The position numbers and the translations under genes are program-made. A DNA stretch of 64,000 nucleotides. Source: JBBQWT01 sp038210375. Its GTDB lineage: Bacteria; Acidobacteriota; Terriglobia; Terriglobales; Acidobacteriaceae. Where the stretch lies: NCBI GenBank assembly GCA_038210375.1, contig JBBQWT010000018.1:1-64000 (forward strand), read 5' to 3'. The stretch's first letter is position 1. Each line of letters starts with the position of its first letter. Shown here in pieces: positions 53,723-60,497 of the stretch. The notes beneath the pieces were generated by a model. The model saw nothing but the letters and a program-made list of their open reading frames with translations. It did not search any database and was not told the origin of the DNA.

Positions 53723-54858
53723 AACTACGACCTGTTGTGATCGCATTCATCCTGGTGGGCGGCTTTTATTACATCAGCGCCCACCGCTACGTTGCCGAAT
53801 CGGTCACCCCCGGCTGGGGAGCGCCGCCGCCGGGCATCGCCATCACCGAAGCCGCGCAGCCACTGGCGTTTGACGCCGAGGAGCAGAACAACATCGCGGT
53901 TTATAAACGGGTGCTGCCGGCGGTGGTCAACATCACCTCCACCGCGGTGGCTTATGATTTTTTTTACGGGCCGGTGCCGCAGGAAGGCCAGGGCTCGGGA
54001 TTCATCATCGATACCCAGGGCCACATTCTCACCAACTATCACGTGATCGCCGGCGCGCGTCAGGTTGAGGTATCGCTTTCCGACCGCAAGAAGTACCAGG
54101 CGGCGATCATCGGCACCGACAAGACCCACGATCTGGCCATCATCCAGATCAAGGCGCCCCGGCTGGTGCCCGCGGTGCTGGGCGATTCCAAAGGATTGGT
54201 GGTGGGACAAAAGGTCTTTGCCATCGGCAACCCGTTCGGGCTGAGCGGATCGATGTCGCGCGGAATCATCAGCTCGATTCGGTCGGTGCGCGGCGAAGAA
54301 GGGTCGTTCATCGACGAAGCCATTCAGACCGATGCCGCGATCAATCCCGGAAATTCGGGCGGTCCGATGCTGAATTCGCGCGGCGAGGTGATTGGCATCA
54401 ACACTTTGATCGCATCCAGCGTGGGGCAAAGCTCGGGCGTGGGTTTTGCCATTCCCATCAACGCCGCCAAGGCGGTGCTCAACGACCTGGTCACGGTGGG
54501 CCGGGTGCGCAGGCCGTCACTGGGCGCGCGTACGCTGCCCATCGGTCCCGAGCTGGCGGACCAGTTGGGCTTGCCGGCGGATTACGGGGTGCTGATTTTG
54601 CAGGCGGTTCCGGGCGGGGCGGCTGAGCGCGCGGGATTGAAGGGCGGAAGCCAGCGCGCCTACCTGGGGAACACGCAGGTCATGCTGGGCGGCGACCTCA
54701 TCATCGCCATCGATTCAGAAGACGTGCAGGACCAGCAGGACCTGGCCGGCGCCATGAACCGACACCGCGCCGGCGACAAGGTCACGGTCACGATCTACCG
54801 GGGAAAAAATAAGATGAATGTGCCGGTGACGCTGGGCGAGGCCCGGGACGAGAGTTGA
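53719..54858 (+). CDS. HtrA/DegP-type serine protease with one PDZ domain
   Basis: 379 aa. An N-terminal TM anchor (VVIAFILVGGFYYISAHRYV) places the protease in the periplasm. Catalytic triad: His in LTNYHVIAGA, Asp in KTHDLAIIQI, Ser in GNSGGPML. A single PDZ domain (about 265-365) contains GVLILQAVPGGAAERAGLKG and GGDLIIAIDSEDVQDQQDL. DegS-like architecture (one TM, one PDZ), so either quality control or stress signalling. ATG 53719 overlaps the coaE stop. Confidence 0.93.
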   Translation: MKLRPVVIAFILVGGFYYISAHRYVAESVTPGWGAPPPGIAITEAAQPLAFDAEEQNNIAVYKRVLPAVVNITSTAVAYDFFYGPVPQEGQGSGFIIDTQGHILTNYHVIAGARQVEVSLSDRKKYQAAIIGTDKTHDLAIIQIKAPRLVPAVLGDSKGLVVGQKVFAIGNPFGLSGSMSRGIISSIRSVRGEEGSFIDEAIQTDAAINPGNSGGPMLNSRGEVIGINTLIASSVGQSSGVGFAIPINAAKAVLNDLVTVGRVRRPSLGARTLPIGPELADQLGLPADYGVLILQAVPGGAAERAGLKGGSQRAYLGNTQVMLGGDLIIAIDSEDVQDQQDLAGAMNRHRAGDKVTVTIYRGKNKMNVPVTLGEARDES

Positions 54859-54962
54859 GTTCCGGTACTCGCGAATCCCTGAATGGTTAACTTTTCAGAG
54901 AAATGAAAGTCCGCTGCTTCCCCCGAAAAGCAACCTCAAAAGCAAAGTCCGCTTCCCAAATG

Positions 54963-55074
54963 AATTGTCATTCCGAGCGCAGCCGAGGAACCTTTTGTTT
55001 CTTATCAGGCGGCAGGAGTCACAGCCTGAATCAATGGATTCACCCGGTCTTCGAAATGGTTCAACGCGCAGCCT
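54963..55074 (-). repeat. Dispersed intergenic repeat, copy B
   Basis: Read on the minus strand it begins AGGCTGCGCGT and ends AAAAGGTTCCTCGGCTGCGC then TCGGAATGACAATT. The end block differs from copy A by one base. Confidence 0.75.
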
Positions 55075-55180
55075 GATTTTGACCTTACTGGCAAACCAGG
55101 AAATCTGTGAGAGGTTTTCTAAATGCAACCGGATTCTACTTATGGCGGAATCGTTTCCTTCCGCCGTTACAGTCAACGGC

Positions 55181-55291
55181 AGGCTGCGCGTAAAACCTGA
55201 GCGTCAATTCTTTTGACCCTGCGGCTGGGCCGGCAGCACGGTTTGCATCGAGGAAACAAAAGGTTCCTCGGCTTCTCCCGGAATGACAATT
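55181..55291 (+). repeat. Dispersed intergenic repeat, copy C
   Basis: Begins AGGCTGCGCGTAA and ends AAAAGGTTCCTCGGCTTCTC then CCGGAATGACAATT, facing copy B with the two AGGCTGCGCG starts pointed together. Followed by CATATA, shared with the palindrome at 42604-42620. Confidence 0.75.
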
Positions 55292-55441
55292 CATATAAGA
55301 CAGGCACTTCACTTCCAAAGAATCCCGGGTGATTGCCGGACCATTGATCTGCAAGCACTCGTCACCGGGGCTAAAGCCCTATATCTAAAACTGGTTTTCC
55401 GCGGCCTGAAGGCCGCTGCTTCCACCAAAGAACGAGAACTC

Positions 55442-56248
55442 TCAATCCGGGCGCTCTGGTTGTGACAGCAGCGCCCTGCCACCGCCCTGATGACGAGCCG
55501 TCATCTCATCGTTGAATCCCTTGAACGTGGCGTCGAAGTTGCCGCTATCGACCGCCCGTCTCAGCGGTTTCACTCTCTCCACCGAGATCTCTTTTTCCTC
55601 CGGGTGCTGCGTCAGAATGCTCATGACCTCGGCGATGAACTCGTCGAGCGGCATGGCCCGGCCCTTGTCCGCCGGCCCCATCAATTCGGTGGCGACGTAG
55701 GGTGGTATCAGCTCCAACACTTCGACCGCCGTGGACTGCAGCTGGTAACGAAGTGAAAGCGAGTAGGAGTGGATGGCGGCCTTGGTCGCGCAATAGGTCG
55801 GGGTAGCGCTCAGCGGAACGAAAGCCAGGCCGGAGGAAACGTTCATGATCGTCGCTTTTGCTTGCCTTTGCAGCAATGGCATCAGCGCGGCGGTCAGGCG
55901 AATCGGTCCCAGCAAATTGGTCGCGATGATGGCTTCCGCATCCGCCAGGTCGGGCGGCTGCGCCAGCAGGTTTTCCGCCTTCATGATGCCGGCGTTGTTG
56001 ATGAGAACGTTGAGCGTGGGATGCTGCCTGGCGATCTCATCGGCAAACGAACGAATGCCGCCGGCATTAGTGATGTCGAGCTCCATGGCCATCATGCCGG
56101 GGTTGGCGGCGTTGGTTTGGTCAAGCGCCTGCCGGCGCCGGCCGGCGATGATCACTTTATTCCCCAACTTGTGAAAAGCTTCGGCGAGGCCGCGGCCGAT
56201 GCCGGATCCTCCGCCGGTGATAAGGATGGTGTTACCGGTAGTTTTCAT
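55442..56248 (-). CDS. Short-chain dehydrogenase/reductase (DltE-like)
   Basis: 268 aa from ATG 56248 (AGGAG 5 nt upstream). NAD(P) motif ITGGGSGIGRGLAEAF, NNAGIMKAE, catalytic Ser in MNVSSGLAF and YCATKAAIHSYS. The C-terminus with VVATELMGPADKG-like text (PPYVATELMGPADKGRAMPL) and EFIAEVMSILTQHPEEKEI resembles DltE-type oxidoreductases. Substrate unknown. It shares an orientation with the aldo/keto reductase just upstream (40-bp gap), so they may be co-expressed. Confidence 0.88.
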   Translation of the reverse strand: MKTTGNTILITGGGSGIGRGLAEAFHKLGNKVIIAGRRRQALDQTNAANPGMMAMELDITNAGGIRSFADEIARQHPTLNVLINNAGIMKAENLLAQPPDLADAEAIIATNLLGPIRLTAALMPLLQRQAKATIMNVSSGLAFVPLSATPTYCATKAAIHSYSLSLRYQLQSTAVEVLELIPPYVATELMGPADKGRAMPLDEFIAEVMSILTQHPEEKEISVERVKPLRRAVDSGNFDATFKGFNDEMTARHQGGGRALLSQPERPD

Positions 56249-56288
56249 CGTTTCTCCTGAGTGCATTCGAAAACGCACTCATCAGATG

Positions 56289-57410
56289 TCAGGCGCCGAA
56301 CAAAGATTCCCATTGCGGCCCGGGAGTGAGCGGCTGGGAGGCAATTTTCAAGTTGGCAGCCACGTGCGCGCGCCGGGCCATGCCTACCAGACTGCATGCG
56401 ATGCCGGGCGCAGAGCGCGCGAACTGGATGGCGCTTTCCGCATCGCTGGCCGTGTTCAGCTTTTTTTTCAGGTTGTCGGGGAGACCTTCGGTGAGCTGTC
56501 CCTGGCCGAGGGACGCGCTGCCGATCAGGGCAATGCCGTGGTGGCGGGCGGCTTCGGTGCTGGAAGCCGGGCGGCCGTCTATCTTCTGGTTCTTGCTGGC
56601 CGAAAGTTCGGGCATCGACAGGTTGAACGGCGCCTGGATAAAACGCATGTGGTGTTCCGGGCCGCCAGCTTCGCGAGCGATATCGGCCACCATGGCGATG
56701 CTCATATAGGCGGGCTGCGGTTCGGGAACGCGAAACGCGCTCCACGACGCCACCCCGTAATAGCGGATTTTCTTGTTCTTGACCGCCTCCTCCAGCATGA
56801 CGAACGCGGCCCTGAGGCGCTCGCGAAAGACTGCCGGGGTCACCTCCCGCATTTGGGTTTCGGGGTTATGCACGTAAAACACATCGATGGTTTCGAGGCC
56901 GAGGTTGCGGCGCGACCGTTCCAGTTGGTCGGCCAGATATTCCGGCGCCATGCAATGCATGCCTCCCACGATGTCCTCGGAACGAGCGATCCCGGACTGC
57001 ACATACTGGCGGGTGAAGTAATCGCGCGGGTCTAAGGGAATGTCCCCGTCGAAGGCCAGGTAGCCTGCCTTGGTGCACACCAGCACCGCGTCGCGGGATA
57101 GCTCACCATCAGGGATCAGGAACTGCAGCGCCTCGCCGATGGTGCGCTCCGACCGCTGGTTGCGGTAATTGATCGCGGTGTCCAATACGTTGACGCCCCC
57201 GCGCAGGGCGGCGGTGATGGCTTCGAGGTAGGAATTATCGGTGGCCGCGTCGGGCTCGCCCAGGTAGGTCCCCAGGCCAATGGTGGAAAGACATAATTCG
57301 CCCACTCCGGGAACGCTATCCAGGCAGCGGAAATGACCGGCTTCGTCGAGGTGGGGGAATGCCTTGGTGTATTTTTTGGTGCCGGGTGAGGTCGCGAATC
57401 CTGTGATCAT
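56289..57410 (-). CDS. Aldo/keto reductase
   Basis: 373 aa. TIM-barrel AKR with GLGTYLGEPDAATDNSY, LDTAINYRNQRSERTIGEAL (catalytic Asp, Tyr), CTKAGYLAFDGDIP and NHPE-like VDVFYVHNPETQ, then GIALIGSASLGQGQLTEGLP. Catalytic Lys is in VCTKAGYL. The protein is longer than the minimal 280-aa AKR. The substrate is unknown. Confidence 0.88.
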   Translation of the reverse strand: MITGFATSPGTKKYTKAFPHLDEAGHFRCLDSVPGVGELCLSTIGLGTYLGEPDAATDNSYLEAITAALRGGVNVLDTAINYRNQRSERTIGEALQFLIPDGELSRDAVLVCTKAGYLAFDGDIPLDPRDYFTRQYVQSGIARSEDIVGGMHCMAPEYLADQLERSRRNLGLETIDVFYVHNPETQMREVTPAVFRERLRAAFVMLEEAVKNKKIRYYGVASWSAFRVPEPQPAYMSIAMVADIAREAGGPEHHMRFIQAPFNLSMPELSASKNQKIDGRPASSTEAARHHGIALIGSASLGQGQLTEGLPDNLKKKLNTASDAESAIQFARSAPGIACSLVGMARRAHVAANLKIASQPLTPGPQWESLFGA

Positions 57411-57645
57411 CTAGGTCTATTGTAATTCTAAGTGAAGTTCATCTCAGGCGGGCGCCGTCGCCGGATCGAGAAAATTGGCGGCGGCGGTATTTCGCCCTAG
57501 AAACGCGCAGCTGAACATTATTCCGGTTTCTGGAACAAAAAAGAGAAACTTGTTAACCAGTAGACCCTTGGGTGTAGGGTGGTCGTTTGAGGCGCAAAGC
57601 GTGGAAGTTTCATTTACGACGAGTGCGCCCTTCCTGGAGGTAACT

Positions 57646-58271
57646 GTGCTTAGAAGAATCTTTCTTTTGGTGTTCGCGGGTGCGTTCTTGATGGGCGCCT
57701 TGAGTCTGCCGGCGGCGGCGCAAACTCACAATGGCTGCCTTTCGCAGCCGGTCAAGCGATTTTTTCCCGACCAGATTGGACTAGGATACTTTTTCGTCGA
57801 AAACGCGGAGCCTTGGGCATACTACGTCAAAGCTTGGTCTTATATTTGCCCTCCCCCCAAAGCGGCCGATGAAACCTGTCCGCACTGCCCGTCGGCGGGG
57901 CACCCGATCTCATTGACGACGGGTACCACTTACATTGAGCAGATTCCACGGGTGCCAGTGCTACGACATATGTTTTCGACTCGTTCGGCAATCTCACTGG
58001 GTTTACCGGTTCGCTCACTAATCCTTTCATGTATACGGCACGCGAACTCGATGCCGAAACCGGTGTCTATTACTATCGCGCGAGATATTAAGACTCGAAT
58101 GCGGGGCGTTTTCTAAGTGAAGACCCAATCAAATTCGATGGTGGTGAAAACTTCTATCGCTACGGCGAGAACAATCCTGGCGATGAGGTCGACCCCGCAG
58201 GGGAGGCTGCATGTCTCTATTCGATTTCCTCACACGTCCTCACGTGCCAAGGGAATGGGCGTGGACAACCC
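57646..58271 (+). pseudogene. Decayed RHS gene: secreted N-terminus fused out of frame to core
   Basis: GTG 57646 begins a signal peptide (MLRRIFLLVFAGAFLMGALS) and an RHS N-terminus ending AGHPISLTTGTTYIEQ. Near 57943 the match jumps, in another frame, to the C-terminal RHS-associated core (STGASATTYVFDSFG ... NPFMYTARELDAETGVYYY), so the middle of the gene, with the YD repeats, is deleted. Within the core a TAA (58089-58091) replaces the second Tyr of the RARYYDS motif. The core ends at ...EVDPAG and continues in the same frame into the toxin tip at 58272. The homologous core in the intact gene is at 62757-63005. Confidence 0.8.
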
Positions 58272-58664
58272 GTGTTGGTCGGGCCGAATGATGTTCGAGT
58301 TGGCCCGGACGGTGTGTCATCGGGTGAAGGGATATGCCTAAATAAGTCGAATAGTGCCTGCCTTAACGCTAGAAACGAAGGGCCGATTGTCCCTGGCACC
58401 TACAACATTAACCGGGACCTTCGAACTCCGAACGATGGTCATGATCGTTACCGGCTCGAACCAACCCCCAATGATTTTATTAGCCGAGCGAATAGGTGGA
58501 TCAATCGGGCTCGGGGTGGATTTCAATTGCACCGCGGTCGTCGAACCCTTGGCTGCATCAACGTTAAACAAGATAACCCAGCAGCCATGAAGCTGTACGA
58601 TGAGTTATTCCTCCTACTCAACATGGAAGAAAGTAGTGGTAACACGCTGACGGTAAAACAATGA
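58272..58664 (+). CDS. L,D-transpeptidase-like (Tlde1/DUF2778) toxin tip
   Basis: 130 aa from GTG 58272, in frame with the RHS core upstream. It has the pattern PGTYNINRDLRTPND ... YRLEPTP, RARGGFQLHRGRRTLGCINV, that is HxG followed by S/TxGC: the His and Cys are those of the YkuD/Tlde1 fold. Tlde1 toxins alter peptidoglycan in the periplasm of target cells. As the carrier is broken it may now be inert or expressed only from its own start. The last 4 bp (ATGA) overlap the next gene, whose product is a candidate immunity protein. Confidence 0.7.
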   Translation: MLVGPNDVRVGPDGVSSGEGICLNKSNSACLNARNEGPIVPGTYNINRDLRTPNDGHDRYRLEPTPNDFISRANRWINRARGGFQLHRGRRTLGCINVKQDNPAAMKLYDELFLLLNMEESSGNTLTVKQ

Positions 58665-59110
58665 AAAAGATCTGGCGGTGGCTTGTGGCAATTGCCCTCT
58701 ATTCCCTTCTTTTCACAGGTGCGACTGACCTTTTTCCAATGATTGCTCACATCCACCATAACGATCTAAACCTTCCCGCAGCGATCACTCTGGCAATCAA
58801 TGCCGTCGTGTTTCCCTTCGGAATCGGTTATTTACTCGCGATGTGCTTGAGGCGAGAATTACTTGGGTCGGTATGGCCGCTCATTCTGGCCCCGTTCTTG
58901 CTACACACTGTAACTGGGTACGTTACTGACAGCTTTTATCCGCCATACTCCACTGACTTTTTGTCCTTGTTCCTTGCAGGAGCCCCCCAAGGACTATGTG
59001 CCAGCTTTGGATGGTTAGTGTGCCAGCGATTTGGTGGCCGGCAGTTCATGGCGCCAATTGACGAATCCTCTTATCCTCCGCCAAGACTAGGGCGTGTTAA
59101 CACTATCTGA
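58661..59110 (+). CDS. Four-TM membrane protein, candidate immunity to the transpeptidase toxin
   Basis: 149 aa. Start overlaps the toxin stop (ATGA). Four hydrophobic segments: WLVAIALYSLLFTGATDLFP, AITLAINAVVFPFGIGYLLA, LLGSVWPLILAPFLLHTVTG and FLSLFLAGAPQGLCASFGWL. No family is recognised. Small multispan proteins encoded directly after periplasm-acting toxin tips are commonly immunity proteins, so the role is inferred from position. Confidence 0.7.
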   Translation: MKKIWRWLVAIALYSLLFTGATDLFPMIAHIHHNDLNLPAAITLAINAVVFPFGIGYLLAMCLRRELLGSVWPLILAPFLLHTVTGYVTDSFYPPYSTDFLSLFLAGAPQGLCASFGWLVCQRFGGRQFMAPIDESSYPPPRLGRVNTI

Positions 59111-59765
59111 GGGCCTCGACGATGATGGCGAAGTTGAGGAACCCCAGGGAGACTACATCCAATTGATCGAGGAGGCCAACGCCACAGGAGGATTGATCGC
59201 CCGCTACACGCAGGGATTGAACATTTGAAGGTGGCATGAACTTTTACGCGTACGTTGGAAATAATCCGGTTATCTACTTCGACCCAGACGGCATGCAGCA
59301 GCAGAATGACAACACAGCTACGTACGGCGAGGCTGGAGCGTACGCTGTGATGCATGTCGGCGTCCCACAGGATCTAAGCGCACCGCCAGGGCTAGCGGAC
59401 TTAAAAGCGAGCATTGGTACTGTTTGCAAAAGAAATGCTTGTAAGCCTAAACAGCCGGGTCGCAATGCGAATCCTATTAACCAGGCGGCGTTTGACAATA
59501 TAGTCAACGCAAATGGAGGGACTGATCTCACAGGCGGCGGCAATTTCATGTGCGTAGGTAGTCAAGGGTGTTATTTTGTTCATCAATTCATGACGTGCGT
59601 TAACTGTCGGCCGAAAAGGTGCCGAGACCCATTCCACTATTACCGAGCGGCTCCGTGACAGTTAATGGAAATACGGTCTATTTCTACAATGACCCGCTTC
59701 AAGGTTGGGACTGCGAAAAGAACCGAAATTCAGGATGCAGATGTAAGGTTCGTCGGAGAAGATGA
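59101..59765 (+). pseudogene. Second displaced RHS tip with frameshifts
   Basis: RHS remnants (ARYTQGLNI, then TGA, then MNFYAYVGNNPVIYFDPDGM from ATG 59236) lead to a Cys-rich tip (VCKRNACKPKQPGRNANPINQ, CVNCRPKRCRDPFHYYRAAP) ending at TGA 59658. In the +2 frame from 59655 coding continues (VTVNGNTVYFYNDPLQGWDC, then GCRCKVRRR) to TGA 59763-59765, which overlaps the start of the next gene. A one-base frameshift near 59650 thus probably cut a tip that originally ended at 59765. Toxin type not recognised. Confidence 0.65.
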
Positions 59766-60487
59766 TGAAAATAACTCTAGCGGCGGCATTGTTTGTCTGG
59801 TTTGGATTTGGACAGTTGCCCTTGATCTCACAAAAAGTCCCGACGAACTATGACACCGAGTTCGATAATCTGTACTTGCCGGGTGCGGTGATTGCGTGCG
59901 CGTATCTAAATCCACTGGTGAAGGACCTTAGCGCGCTTGCTGAAACTAAGTGCGTCGGTCTCGATAAGAGTCTGGCTGAGGCGGGTGCAGAGAATTTAGC
60001 TTTTTCGCATCTCTCATATTTTGTCCAGTTTGGGGTCGTGGGTAACGTTTATGGTTATGTTCGCCGACCGAAGACAACGCTTGATCAGTCCGGGATCCCC
60101 TTTGAGGGAATGATGTTTGTGACCGAACCCGTCCCAGCACTTAAAAACAAGGTTGTAGTAATTTTTTCGCAAATTAGCCCGGAAAGAACATTGGTCTTTA
60201 CTCTAGACGGTGATTTGCGCCCAAGTATGCTATACGATTCCTTCGCGCCCTCATCTGGCTCAAAAGACAGCCAGTTAGGCTCGGTTTATCAAGTCAAGGT
60301 CACGTCCCACACTCGACTCTCTCTTCAAGAACGCAGGATTCCAGGAGGGGACATTTCAGAACTATCTAACCGAGTTTTTGATCTCCCACTAAAGAGTGGC
60401 GCCGTCACTCTCGCTCCTAGTAGCAGATATTGGGTACCGCGAAGGCGGCGGGGGTATCCTAATAAGCGCGGACCGCTTATTAGGTGA
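59762..60487 (+). CDS. Exported protein, candidate immunity for the second tip
   Basis: 241 aa. Signal peptide (MMKITLAAALFVWFGFGQLP), then NYDTEFDNLYLPGAVIACAYL and a beta-rich body without recognised motifs; two conserved-looking Cys. Its ATG overlaps the ancestral stop of the second RHS tip, the usual toxin-immunity spacing. The last ~30 residues (YWVPRRRRGYPNKRGPLIR) are basic and overlap the region where the next RHS gene begins, so the original end may differ. Confidence 0.65.
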   Translation: MMKITLAAALFVWFGFGQLPLISQKVPTNYDTEFDNLYLPGAVIACAYLNPLVKDLSALAETKCVGLDKSLAEAGAENLAFSHLSYFVQFGVVGNVYGYVRRPKTTLDQSGIPFEGMMFVTEPVPALKNKVVVIFSQISPERTLVFTLDGDLRPSMLYDSFAPSSGSKDSQLGSVYQVKVTSHTRLSLQERRIPGGDISELSNRVFDLPLKSGAVTLAPSSRYWVPRRRRGYPNKRGPLIR

Positions 60488-60497
60488 GGATAAATCG

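Larger units (their letters stand above)
54859..55441. other. Non-coding repeat-rich spacer
   Basis: About 580 bp between degP-like and the SDR gene stop. It holds two copies of the dispersed repeat in opposite orientation (54963-55074 minus, 55181-55291 plus) and two short hairpins (GGGCTAAAGCCC at 55368-55379; GCGGCC-TGAA-GGCCGC at 55401-55416) of a kind often seen in Acidobacteria spacers. No convincing gene is present. Confidence 0.6.

Noticed and set aside
57475..57645. Longer N-terminal extension of the RHS relic
   Set aside because: The signal peptide at 57646 marks the real start; the upstream residues have no pattern.
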